A stretch of 64,000 nucleotides of DNA. It comes from Labrenzia sp. VG12 (GTDB taxonomy: Bacteria; Pseudomonadota; Alphaproteobacteria; Rhizobiales; Stappiaceae). This document shows, one piece after another, positions 53,605-61,925 of the stretch; position 1 is the first letter of the stretch, and each line of letters starts with the position of its first letter. The notes below the pieces were generated by a model. That model did no database searches and was not told the origin of the DNA. It saw only the letters and a program-made list of their open reading frames with translations. The position numbers and the translations under genes were made by a program. Where the stretch lies: NCBI RefSeq assembly GCF_002237595.1, contig NZ_CP022529.1:3410001-3474000 (forward strand), given 5' to 3'.

Positions 53605-54228
53605 GTGCTCGAACTTCTCACTGTCATTTCCCTGACCATTGTTGTTGCCATCGTGCCGGGCCCGGATTTCGCGGTGGTTCTGCGCAACGCGCTCATCGGC
53701 GGCCGTCTGGCCGGAATCATGACTGCGCTCGGCATTGCCCTGGCGCTTGGCGTTCACGTCACCTACGCGCTGGCCGGCATCGGCCTCATCGTGTCCCAGT
53801 CCATTCTGCTCTTTAATGCACTCAAACTGATTGGCGCCGCCTACCTGGTTTTCCTTGGCGTTACCATGTATCGCACCGCCTCCCGGGATATGCCTGCCGA
53901 CGGAACCCTGACCGGCATGCCACCCCTGAAAGCGCTGCGCTGGGGCTTTTTCACAAATGTGACAAATCCGAAGGCGACAATGTTCGCGCTCAGCGTGTTC
54001 CTGCAGGTCACCTCTCCTGAAACGCCGCTTTGGACCCAGATCGGTTACGGCGTCATCATGGCCAGCGGCGTGTTTTTGTGGTTTGTGCTGGTCACGATGT
54101 TCTTCACCCTGCCGGCCGTCCGGCTTCAATTCATGCGCGCCAAACTCTGGATGGAGCGTTCCTTCGGTGTTCTGCTGACGCTCTTCGGCATCGGCATCGC
54201 CGTAACGACCAACTCGACCCGCCCCTGA
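53605..54228 (+). CDS. LysE/RhtB-family translocator
   Basis: A 207-residue exporter with about six helices. The N-terminal signature of the LysE/RhtB family is VVAIVPGPDFAVVLRNALIGGRLAGIM (about 13-38), followed by LKLIGAAYLVFLG and WGFFTNVTNPKATMFALSVFLQ. Substrates are amino acids or their analogues; it is not known here. The start is GTG at 53605 with CCGGAG ahead. It lies 16 bp before pgk and may share its transcript. Confidence 0.9.
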   Translation: MLELLTVISLTIVVAIVPGPDFAVVLRNALIGGRLAGIMTALGIALALGVHVTYALAGIGLIVSQSILLFNALKLIGAAYLVFLGVTMYRTASRDMPADGTLTGMPPLKALRWGFFTNVTNPKATMFALSVFLQVTSPETPLWTQIGYGVIMASGVFLWFVLVTMFFTLPAVRLQFMRAKLWMERSFGVLLTLFGIGIAVTTNSTRP

Positions 54229-54244
54229 CGACAGGTGTTCTTCC

Positions 54245-55438
54245 ATGGCTTTCAAAACTCTTGACGATCTGACTGACATTGCCGGCAAACGGGCTCTGGT
54301 CCGGGTAGACCTGAACGTCCCGATGGACGGCGGCAAGGTGACCGACACCACGCGTATCGAGCGTGTCCTGCCGACCATCAGCGAACTGTCCGACAAAGGC
54401 GCGAAGGTGATCCTGCTTGCCCATTTCGGCCGCCCAAAAGGCGAGCGGGTTGCCGACATGTCACTGGCGCCGGTCGCCCCGGCCGTTGCGGCTCTTTTGG
54501 GCAAACCGGTGCTCTTTGCCGATGACTGCATCGGTCAGGCCGCCGAGGACGCCGTTCTGGAACTTGGTGATGGTGACGTTCTGCTCCTGGAAAACACCCG
54601 CTATCACAAGGGCGAGGAAAAGAACGATCCGGAGTTCGCCAAGGCGCTGGCCGCCAATGGCGACATCTACGTCAATGACGCGTTTTCAGCGGCTCACCGG
54701 GCACATGGGTCTACCGAGGGCCTGGCAAAGCTGCTGCCGGCCTATGCAGGCCGCACCATGCAGGCCGAACTGGAAGCCCTCGGCTCGGCGCTCGGCCAGC
54801 CGGTCCGCCCCGTTCTGGCTGTCGTTGGCGGTGCAAAGGTCTCTTCAAAGATCGACCTCCTGGAAAACCTCGTCTCCAGGGTCGACATGCTGGTGATCGG
54901 TGGCGGCATGGCCAACACGTTCCTTGCCGCAAAGGGCGTCAATGTCGGCAAGTCCCTGTGTGAACATGATCTCGCCGACACAGCCAACCGGATCATGAAA
55001 GCCGCCGATGCTGCAAATTGCGAAATTGTCCTGCCTGCCGACGCTGTGGTTGCCAGGGAATTCAAGGCAGGCGCCGACAATGAAACCGTCGCGCTGGATG
55101 TCATTCCGGAAGATGGCATGATCCTCGATGTTGGCGCCGCCTCCATCGACACGGTCAACGCAAAGATTGATGCCGCAAAGACCCTGGTCTGGAATGGTCC
55201 GCTCGGTGCCTTCGAGATTGCCCCCTTCGACAAGGCGACCGTCGCCGCCGCCCAACATGCGGCCGCAAATACAAAGGCCGGCAAACTCAACTCCGTCGCC
55301 GGTGGCGGTGACACGGTGGCTGCCCTCAATCACGCAGGCGCAGCGGAGGATTTCTCCTATGTGTCAACCGCGGGCGGCGCTTTCCTGGAATGGCTGGAAG
55401 GCAAGGAACTGCCCGGCGTCAAGGCGCTCGAAGCCTGA
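54245..55438 (+). CDS. pgk: Phosphoglycerate kinase
   Basis: Pgk transfers phosphate between 1,3-bisphosphoglycerate and ADP. The 397-residue protein has the N-terminal substrate-binding segment KRALVRVDLNVPMDGGKVTD, the LAHFGRPKGERV loop, NDAFSAAHRAHGSTEG, the nucleotide-binding VVGGAKVSSKIDLLENLV, GGGMANTFLAAKGVNVGKSL, and the C-terminal SVAGGGDTVAALNHAG. Length is standard. It is followed by a VOC protein 23 bp downstream and then by fba. Confidence 0.98.
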   Translation: MAFKTLDDLTDIAGKRALVRVDLNVPMDGGKVTDTTRIERVLPTISELSDKGAKVILLAHFGRPKGERVADMSLAPVAPAVAALLGKPVLFADDCIGQAAEDAVLELGDGDVLLLENTRYHKGEEKNDPEFAKALAANGDIYVNDAFSAAHRAHGSTEGLAKLLPAYAGRTMQAELEALGSALGQPVRPVLAVVGGAKVSSKIDLLENLVSRVDMLVIGGGMANTFLAAKGVNVGKSLCEHDLADTANRIMKAADAANCEIVLPADAVVAREFKAGADNETVALDVIPEDGMILDVGAASIDTVNAKIDAAKTLVWNGPLGAFEIAPFDKATVAAAQHAAANTKAGKLNSVAGGGDTVAALNHAGAAEDFSYVSTAGGAFLEWLEGKELPGVKALEA

Positions 55439-55461
55439 TCTGCCAACACGGAGAGGACACC

Positions 55462-55833
55462 ATGAAACGCCAGTTCACCAACATCCTGACCGAAGAGGTC
55501 GCCGTCACGGCGGCCTTTTACGAGCAGCTCCTCGGGCTGGTGCCGCAGTTTTCTTCCGACTGGTTTGTCAATCTGGCCGATCCGGAAACACCGGGGCTTG
55601 AACTCGGCATCCTCAACCAGACCAGCGACATTGTCCCGGCACGCGCCCAGCGCGCGCCGGCCGGCGTCATCCTGACCTTCGTGGTGGACGATTGCGACGC
55701 TCTTTACGAGCGCGCTCGCGACATGAAGGCCGTGATTATCGAACCGCCGCGCGACCTGCCCTATGGCCAGCGCCGCATGATCGTCCGGGACCCGGCCGGA
55801 ACCTTTGTCGATATCAGCTCGCCGGTCGGATAA
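55462..55833 (+). CDS. VOC/glyoxalase-family protein
   Basis: A 123-residue protein with one VOC beta-alpha-beta-beta-beta repeat pair: FTNILTEEVAVTAAFYEQLLGL, ILTFVVDDCDALYERARDM and DPAGTFVDISSPVG. The usual metal ligands of glyoxalase I are not all present, and the function is unknown. The ATG at 55462 is preceded by GGAGAGGAC and is the start that removes the overlap with pgk. It lies 23 bp after pgk, within the carbon-metabolism block. Confidence 0.85.
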   Translation: MKRQFTNILTEEVAVTAAFYEQLLGLVPQFSSDWFVNLADPETPGLELGILNQTSDIVPARAQRAPAGVILTFVVDDCDALYERARDMKAVIIEPPRDLPYGQRRMIVRDPAGTFVDISSPVG

Positions 55834-55908
55834 CGATGCGGGAGGGGCGAAAAGTTAATTCGTGAAGCAAATTAATTGCCCCCCGGCATTTTCCGGCATG
55901 CCTTTGTA

Positions 55909-55924
55909 TTTAAATTGATTTAAG
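55909..55924. promoter_or_regulatory. Operator-like site upstream of fba related to the gap site
   Basis: TTTAAATTGATTTAAG matches the gap site TTTAAACCGGTTTAAG in both half-sites; only the central four bases differ. TTAAAT and ATTTAA are exact mirror halves around TG. It is 131 bases upstream of the fba start codon. Confidence 0.55.
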
Positions 55925-55979
55925 GGAAACCAGTCCTCTTTCCATACCGGAAAATCTTGTTAGAACCACCGAGGATTGA

Positions 55980-56009
55980 GGCACCGCAACATCGGTGCCG
56001 TGTTTTTTT
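55980..56009 (+). terminator. Strong intrinsic terminator 45 bp before fba
   Basis: GGCACCG (55980-55986) pairs with CGGTGCC (55993-55999), followed by GTGTTTTTTT to 56009. It can end the transcript of pgk/VOC. It could equally be an attenuator within the fba leader if the promoter is near 55909. Confidence 0.85.
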
Positions 56010-56054
56010 GCTAGCTTGTGACGCTAACGGATCCGGACCTTCGGGAGACAATTG

Positions 56055-57122
56055 ATGGCACGCATTACCCTCCGCCAGCTTCTAGACCATGCCGCAGAAC
56101 ACGATTACGGCGTTCCGGCGTTCAACATCAACAACATGGAGCAGGCGCTGGCCATCATGGCCGCGGCGGACAAGACCGATTCTCCCGTCATCATCCAGGC
56201 CTCGCGCGGCGCGCGCGCCTATGCCCATGACGTCATGCTGAAACACATGATGGACGCGGTTGTCGAGATCTACCCGCATATTCCGGTCTGTGTTCACCTC
56301 GACCACGGAAATGCGCCGCAGACCTGCATGACCGCCATCCAGGCCGGCTTCACCTCCGTGATGATGGACGGGTCCCTGGAAGCCGACGGCAAGACCCCGG
56401 CCGACTGGGCCTACAATGTTGGAGTCACCAAGACGGTCACCGACATGGCGCATCTGGGCGGCATTTCCGTTGAAGGCGAACTCGGCGTGCTCGGGTCGCT
56501 GGAAACCGGCATGGGCGACAAGGAAGACGGCCACGGCGCTGAAGGCAAACTCAGCCAGGACCAGCTGCTCACCGACCCGGAAGAAGCCGTCAAGTTCGTC
56601 AAGGAAACCAAGGTCGATGCCCTGGCCATCGCCATGGGCACCAGCCATGGTGCCTACAAGTTCACCCGCCAGCCGGACGGCGACATCCTGGCCATGCATG
56701 TGATCGAGGAAATTCACCGCCGCCTGCCGGACACGCACCTTGTCATGCACGGCTCGTCCTCCGTGCCGCAGGACCTGCAGGACATCATCAACCAGTATGG
56801 CGGCGAGATGCCCCAGACCTGGGGCGTGCCCGTGGAAGAAATCCAGCGCGGCATCAAGAACGGCGTTCGCAAGGTCAACATCGACACCGACAACCGCATG
56901 GCCATCACCGGCCAGATCCGCCGGATCCTGACGGAAAATCCGGGTGAGTTCGACCCGCGCAAATATCTGAAGCCGGCCCGCGATGCCATGGAAAAACTGT
57001 GTGTCGCCCGCCTGGAAGCCTTCAACACGGCCGGCCAGGCCTCCAAGATCAAGAAGATCGTCACGCTGGCCGACATGGCAGCGCGTTACCAGTCCGGCGA
57101 ACTGGATCCGAAGGTCGCCTGA
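56055..57122 (+). CDS. fba: Class II fructose-bisphosphate aldolase (Calvin-type)
   Basis: Class II aldolase cleaves fructose-1,6-bisphosphate using a divalent metal. The 355-residue enzyme starts MARITLRQLLDHAAEHDYGVPAFN, has the zinc-ligand motif PVCVHLDHGNAPQTCM near 77-92, the GELGVLGSLETGMGDKEDGH insertion found in the Calvin-cycle subtype, and AIAMGTSHGAYKF plus VMHGSSSVPQDLQ for phosphate and metal. ATG 56055 is used; a TTG one codon upstream is less likely. It is preceded by a terminator and an operator-like site. Confidence 0.97.
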   Translation: MARITLRQLLDHAAEHDYGVPAFNINNMEQALAIMAAADKTDSPVIIQASRGARAYAHDVMLKHMMDAVVEIYPHIPVCVHLDHGNAPQTCMTAIQAGFTSVMMDGSLEADGKTPADWAYNVGVTKTVTDMAHLGGISVEGELGVLGSLETGMGDKEDGHGAEGKLSQDQLLTDPEEAVKFVKETKVDALAIAMGTSHGAYKFTRQPDGDILAMHVIEEIHRRLPDTHLVMHGSSSVPQDLQDIINQYGGEMPQTWGVPVEEIQRGIKNGVRKVNIDTDNRMAITGQIRRILTENPGEFDPRKYLKPARDAMEKLCVARLEAFNTAGQASKIKKIVTLADMAARYQSGELDPKVA

Positions 57123-57247
57123 TTGGGCCCTGCCGCGGCCATCTTGCCGCGTCCTTTGTTCACTTTCTTGAAAGAGGGGCCTTGCGTCCCTCTTTCGCCG
57201 TCTTTAGGGACAAGAACCCGATGTGAGATCAATCAGGACTGCCGCCC

Positions 57248-57889
57248 GTGAACCGCCCTCGCCTTTACCTTGTCACTCCGCCGCAATTCGATGCCGAAGA
57301 GCTTGCCGGCAAATTGCGCCAGGCCTTCAGCGGCGGTGACATCGCCTGCGTCCTGATCTACATGCCTGGAGCCGGCACCAAGGATCTGCAGGCAGCGGCC
57401 AGTGTCCTGGTCCCGGTGATCCAGGAAGGTGGCGCTGCCGCGATTGTCTACCAGGACACCCAGGCAGCCGGTCGCAGTGGCGCAGATGGCGTTCACGTCG
57501 ACGCCTCCCTGGAGGATGTGAAACTCGCGGTCGAGAGCTTTCAGCCGGAGCGGATCGTCGGCACCGGCGGTACCAAGCAGAAACATGACGCGATGGAATG
57601 GGCGGAAACCGGCGTCGACTACATTCTATTCGGCAAGCTGGATCTGCCGGAAAAAACATCGGCGCATGACAAGACCCTGCGCAGCGCGGCGTGGTGGGCG
57701 GAGCTTTTTGAAACCCCCTGTGTGGCGCTTGCCGGCAACACGCTCGAGACCCTCGCCGATGTCGCCGCAACGGGCGCCGACTTCGTCGCACTCAAGGATG
57801 CTGTCTGGCAGTCCGACACCGAAATTTCATCCCTCATTGCGGAAGCCAACCGTATTCTGGAGGCTCACCCGTTCCCTGAAGGTGATTGA
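57248..57889 (+). CDS. ThiE-like thiamine phosphate synthase family protein
   Basis: A 213-residue TIM-barrel protein with RLYLVTPPQFDAEELAGKLRQAF at the N-terminus, DGVHVDASLEDVKLAVESF near 78-96 and a phosphate-binding region around ETGVDYILFGKLDLP. The sequence drifts from biosynthetic ThiE: the GQxD-type active-site segment reads GVHVDAS, and the C-terminal GGIxxxN motif reads ALAGNTLETL. It is often annotated ThiE but may lack the activity. GTG at 57248 is the likely start. It follows fba by 125 bp. Confidence 0.75.
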   Translation: MNRPRLYLVTPPQFDAEELAGKLRQAFSGGDIACVLIYMPGAGTKDLQAAASVLVPVIQEGGAAAIVYQDTQAAGRSGADGVHVDASLEDVKLAVESFQPERIVGTGGTKQKHDAMEWAETGVDYILFGKLDLPEKTSAHDKTLRSAAWWAELFETPCVALAGNTLETLADVAATGADFVALKDAVWQSDTEISSLIAEANRILEAHPFPEGD

Positions 57890-57910
57890 GCCGGAGGACC
57901 TGCGAAGCTG

Positions 57911-59035
57911 ATGCCGATTTCTGCCCCCCGCATATCATCGACAAGCTGGACCGCGCTGCTCTTCGGAGCCGCCGTCTTCCTCGGCATGCCGACCCAGCCG
58001 GTTCTGGCGCAGCAGAGCGAGCCCGCCGCAGAAACATCTGCGCAAGCGGAAACGGGAGATCAGGCGGAGGTGCCGGTTCCGGCACTGATCGATGTCACGA
58101 CGCGAGACAAGACGTTGCGCGGCATCATCGATGCCGGTCCACCCAAGCTGGGTGAAAGCGAACAGGCCAACGCATCGACGGCCTATGCCGCCTTTCAACG
58201 TGGCTGGTTCCTGACTGCACTGGGCCTTGCAACACCGCTGGCCGAACAAGGCGATCAGGCGGCGCAAGCGCTGATGGGCGTGTTACACGAGGCAGGTCTC
58301 GGCATTCGGCAGGACAAGGCCAAGGCCGCGGACTGGTATTCATTGGCTGCCGGCAAGGGCGATGCCGGATCAGCAATGCAGCTGGCGCAGTTTTACCTGC
58401 TCGGCACCGGGGTCGACACCGACAAGAAAAAAGCCGCCGACTATTTCCAACAGGCAGCAGATGCAGGCAATGCTTCTGCGCTTTACAATCTCGCACTGCT
58501 TTACCAGGAGGGCGAAGGTCGCCCATTTGACGAGGCCAGGGCCCGGGAACTCCTGGAACAGGCGGCCAAGCTCAATGATCCGGAAGCCCAATATGCGCTG
58601 GCGCTTTCCTTCCTCGAGGCTCAGACCGGGCTGAACGACCCGGGACAGGGTGCCTTCTGGATGGGCCGGGCGGCCCGGCGCGGCCACACGTCGGCACAGG
58701 TCTATTACGGTATACTCCGCTTCCAGGGCAAAGGTGTGGATCCGGATGAATCAGAGGCCGCGGACTGGTTCGAACGGGCAGCAACTGCCGGGAACCCGGT
58801 CGCCATGAACCGGCTTGCGCGCATCTATGCCCACGGCCGCGGCCGGGAACAGGACTTTGCCGCAGCTGCCGGTTGGCACCTGATTGCGCGCACGCTCGGA
58901 GTTGCCGATTTCAATCTCGACCGCGTTGTGGAAAGCCTCGACGAGACAACCATGGCCGAGGCACGAAAGCTTGCCGAGCAATATTCCGCGACCCTGATGG
59001 CACCCTCGGAAGATCCGGCCCGCGAATCGCCGTAA
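57911..59035 (+). CDS. Sel1-like repeat protein
   Basis: A 374-residue protein with a signal peptide (cleavage after VLA near residue 36) and about six Sel1 repeats (about 110-330; examples ALMGVLHEAGLGIRQDKAKA, MQLAQFYLLGTGVDTDKKKA, LYNLALLYQEGEGRPFDEAR). Sel1 proteins act as scaffolds in the periplasm or envelope. The TPR-like repeats are the only recognisable part; no partner is apparent. The start at 57911 is 21 bp past the previous stop codon and follows GGAGGACC. Confidence 0.9.
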   Translation: MPISAPRISSTSWTALLFGAAVFLGMPTQPVLAQQSEPAAETSAQAETGDQAEVPVPALIDVTTRDKTLRGIIDAGPPKLGESEQANASTAYAAFQRGWFLTALGLATPLAEQGDQAAQALMGVLHEAGLGIRQDKAKAADWYSLAAGKGDAGSAMQLAQFYLLGTGVDTDKKKAADYFQQAADAGNASALYNLALLYQEGEGRPFDEARARELLEQAAKLNDPEAQYALALSFLEAQTGLNDPGQGAFWMGRAARRGHTSAQVYYGILRFQGKGVDPDESEAADWFERAATAGNPVAMNRLARIYAHGRGREQDFAAAAGWHLIARTLGVADFNLDRVVESLDETTMAEARKLAEQYSATLMAPSEDPARESP

Positions 59036-59197
59036 ACCTTGCGATTGCATCCCAAATTGTAAGCATGTTTGCCTTTTTTCCTTGAATTCAGCAGGGTTTT
59101 GTGGTGGACAGGCGCGAGCAATTTCCGGCGCCTCGGCCACCAGCCGCAGTCCGCGCCGCTTTTCGAATCCAATACAAGTCAAGAAGTCGGTCGTTCC

Positions 59198-59761
59198 ATG
59201 AAAATCAACGGAAACGAAATCAAGCCCGGTAACGTGCTGCAGCATCAGGACACCCTGTGGGCCGTGGTCAAGGTCCAGCACGTCAAACCCGGCAAGGGTG
59301 GCGCCTTTGCCCAGGTCGAAATGAAAAACCTGCTGGACGGCCGCAAGCTGAACGAGCGTTTCCGCTCCGAAGACAAGGTCGAGCGCGTCCGCCTGGAACA
59401 GAAGGACTTCCAGTACCTCTACACCCAGGACGACATGCTGATCTTCATGGACACGGAGACCTACGAGCAGCTCGAACTGCAGTCCGACTTTGTCGGTGAT
59501 CGCGCCGCCTTTTTGCAGGACGGCATGATGGTGACCGTGGAACTGCACGAGGAGCGCCCGATCGGCATCACCCTGCCGCAGCACGTCACGCTGGAAATCT
59601 CCGAAGCCGATGCGGTCGTCAAGGGCCAGACGCAGTCGTCTTCCTACAAGCCCGCCTTGATGGAAAACGGCGTGCGCGTCATGGTACCGCCCTTCATCAC
59701 TGCCGGCGAGAAAATCATCGTCGACACCGGCACGCTGGAATATGTCCGCCGCGCGGACTGA
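59198..59761 (+). CDS. efp: Elongation factor P
   Basis: EF-P relieves ribosomes stalled at polyproline. The 187-residue protein begins MKINGNEIKPGNVLQHQDTLWAVVKVQHVKPGKGGAFAQVEMKN; the loop KPGKGGAFA carries the residue (Lys34 region) modified in many species. The KOW-like N-terminal domain is followed by two OB domains. The ATG at 59198 matches the family start. It pairs with YebC (46.4 kb), also linked to proline-rich translation. Confidence 0.97.
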   Translation: MKINGNEIKPGNVLQHQDTLWAVVKVQHVKPGKGGAFAQVEMKNLLDGRKLNERFRSEDKVERVRLEQKDFQYLYTQDDMLIFMDTETYEQLELQSDFVGDRAAFLQDGMMVTVELHEERPIGITLPQHVTLEISEADAVVKGQTQSSSYKPALMENGVRVMVPPFITAGEKIIVDTGTLEYVRRAD

Positions 59762-59831
59762 TCGCTGCCCCTCAATCTGATCTGGCGCGCCCGGAACCGT
59801 TCGGGCGCCGCCCAACAACAAGTGACAATCC

Positions 59832-60638
59832 ATGGCCCGCACAGCTCTCCTCAACGTGATGACACAAGCCGCCATCAAGGCCGGACGTTCCCTCGTTCGT
59901 GACTTTGGCGAAGTGGAAAATCTTCAGGTGTCCCGGAAGGGGCCTGGTGATTTCGTGTCAGCGGCAGATCGCAAGGCCGAAGAGATCGTGCGTGCGGAAC
60001 TCACCAAGGCCCGGCCGACCTTCGGCCTTGTCATGGAGGAAAGCGGCGAAGTCGAAGGGACGGACGGCCAGCACCGCTGGCATGTCGACCCGCTCGACGG
60101 CACCACCAACTTCCTGCACGGCATTCCGATCTTCTGCACCTCGATCGCACTGGAGCGTGCCGGCGAGATCGTTGCCGCCGTCATTTTCAACCCGGTCATG
60201 GACGAGCTTTACACCGCTGAACGCGGCCGCGGCGCGTTCCTGAACGACCGCCGCCTTCGTGTGGCCGGTCGTTCCGACCTGCACGACATGGTTTTTGGCA
60301 CCGGCCTGCCCTTCATCGGCCGCGGCGACCATGGCCGCACCCTCAGGGAGCTGCGCTACATCATGCCGGAAGTTGCCGGCATCCGCCGCTGCGGTGCCGC
60401 AGCTCTCGACCTTGCCTGGACCGCGTCCGGTCGCCTCGACGGCTACTGGGAGCGCGATCTCAATTCCTGGGACATCGCCGCCGGTATCCTGTTGGTGCGC
60501 GAGGCTGGCGGTTTCGTCAGTGACCTCGCCGGCAAGAACAAGATGCTGGAAAGCGGCGACGTCGTTGTCGGCAACGAAGACGCCCACAAGCATCTGCTGC
60601 GTCTCCTGAAACAGGCGGAAGCTCCGGCGAAGAGCTAA
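59832..60638 (+). CDS. Inositol monophosphatase family protein (SuhB-like)
   Basis: A 268-residue lithium-sensitive phosphatase fold. Metal-binding motifs are present: EEVMEESGE-like (FGLVMEESGEVEG), DPLDGTTNFLHGIPIFCTSIAL near 92-113 and WDIAAGILLVREAGG near 215-229. Members include SuhB (inositol-1-phosphatase), CysQ and others, so the substrate is not fixed. It follows efp by 70 bp and may be co-transcribed, with a GC hairpin (59784-59809) in between. Confidence 0.92.
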   Translation: MARTALLNVMTQAAIKAGRSLVRDFGEVENLQVSRKGPGDFVSAADRKAEEIVRAELTKARPTFGLVMEESGEVEGTDGQHRWHVDPLDGTTNFLHGIPIFCTSIALERAGEIVAAVIFNPVMDELYTAERGRGAFLNDRRLRVAGRSDLHDMVFGTGLPFIGRGDHGRTLRELRYIMPEVAGIRRCGAAALDLAWTASGRLDGYWERDLNSWDIAAGILLVREAGGFVSDLAGKNKMLESGDVVVGNEDAHKHLLRLLKQAEAPAKS

Positions 60639-60679
60639 TTCGCCAACGCCGGATGTCTGACTTGAACATGCACTCAGCC

Positions 60680-60783
60680 TCATCCTGAGGAGGACCTTCT
60701 GGTCCGTCTCAAAGGATCGACGGCTTGTGCCATTCCTTCCCGCCCGTCCTTCGAGACACCGCTGACGCGGTTCCTCAGGATGA
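60680..60783. repeat. RIME-like palindromic repeat element
   Basis: TCATCCTGAGGA (60680-60691) and TCCTCAGGATGA (60772-60783) are exact inverted ends of a 104-bp segment. Inside them GTCTCAAAGGATCG is mirrored by CGTCCTTCGAGAC, and each half carries its own small hairpin (GGACC-GGTCC and ACCGC-GCGGT). This is the layout of the rhizobial RIME1-type intergenic repeat. It lies in the 282-bp gap between suhB-like and motA-like genes. Confidence 0.8.
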
Positions 60784-60920
60784 CGAATGAGAGAAAAGAA
60801 GACGCCGGAATACGGCCTTTCCAGACTTTATTGCCCCTTCAGACCTTTAAGAGGTTTCCAAGGCGTTAAAAATCACGCTATCAATCAGTTACGTCCAATT
60901 CAGGTGATTGATTGAGCAAT

Positions 60921-61910
60921 ATGGCCCGTGAATTTGACCCCTACAGCCTGTCCAGTCCGCGGGCCTATCTGACATTCATGATCATCTTTCTGGTGATCGT
61001 TGCCTTCATCGCCTTTATCCTGTTCCCGCAGATTTCGATTGCGTTCATGAGCAATCCCGGCCTCAACGGGCTGATCGTGCTGGTCGGGGTCTTCGGGGTC
61101 CTGCTGCTGTTCGGCCGCGTGATCCGCCTGTTCCCGGAAATCTCCTGGGTCAACAGTTTCCGCATCGGCGACCCGGCGCTCGACACGCGCTCGCCGGTGC
61201 TGCTGGCCCCGATGGCAGCGCTTCTGGGCAACAAGGCCGGTGACATGGCCCTGACGCCGACAACCGCCCGCTCAATCCTTGATTCCATAGGCATGCGCCT
61301 TGAGGAGAGCCGCGAGATCTCCCGCTATCTGACAGGCCTTCTTGTATTTCTCGGCCTGCTCGGCACCTTCTGGGGTCTGCTTCAGACCGTCAGCTCTGTC
61401 GGCGCCACCATCCAGTCGCTGGATGTCGGTTCGGGCGATGCCAACGTCATCTTCGAGGATCTCAAAGCCGGTCTTGAAGCCCCGCTCTCCGGCATGGGCA
61501 CGGCGTTTTCATCCTCGCTTTTCGGTCTGACAGGCTCTCTTGTGCTCGGCTTTCTTGACCTCCAGGCAGGCCAGGCCCAGAACCGTTTTTACAACGAGCT
61601 GGAAGACTGGCTCTCCACCGTCACGGACATCGATCCGGAAGACGGCATGTTCAGCGCCAGCGACTCGCCCGGCGTGGAGCAAATTCAGGCTTCGATCGGC
61701 GCACTCCAAAAGAGCGTTGAAGAAGGTGGCAGCAAGAATGCGGCCCAGGCCATGGCCAATCTGGCCGAAGGCATCCAGGGCCTGGTCAAGCATGTCCGCT
61801 CCGAACAGCAGATGATGCGCGACTGGGCCGAGTCCCAGGGTGAACAGCAGAAACGGATCGAGGGCCTGTTGACCTCGATTTCCGCTGCCTTCGACCGGGC
61901 CAAGGAATAA
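60921..61910 (+). CDS. MotA/TolQ/ExbB-type proton channel protein
   Basis: A 329-residue protein. It has transmembrane helices at about 13-36 and 45-62, then a cytoplasmic stretch. The channel core follows, with YLTGLLVFLGLLGTFWGLLQTVSSVGATI near 136-164 and the GLEAPLSGMGTAFSSSLFGLTGSLVLGFLDLQ helix near 185-216, both diagnostic of the MotA/TolQ/ExbB fold. A long helical C-terminus follows. A TTG at 60912 with AGGTG ahead is an alternative start. It is 15 bp before an OmpA-type gene and is far from any flagellar gene in the window. Confidence 0.88.
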   Translation: MAREFDPYSLSSPRAYLTFMIIFLVIVAFIAFILFPQISIAFMSNPGLNGLIVLVGVFGVLLLFGRVIRLFPEISWVNSFRIGDPALDTRSPVLLAPMAALLGNKAGDMALTPTTARSILDSIGMRLEESREISRYLTGLLVFLGLLGTFWGLLQTVSSVGATIQSLDVGSGDANVIFEDLKAGLEAPLSGMGTAFSSSLFGLTGSLVLGFLDLQAGQAQNRFYNELEDWLSTVTDIDPEDGMFSASDSPGVEQIQASIGALQKSVEEGGSKNAAQAMANLAEGIQGLVKHVRSEQQMMRDWAESQGEQQKRIEGLLTSISAAFDRAKE

Positions 61911-61925
61911 CAAGGAGCAGCGACG

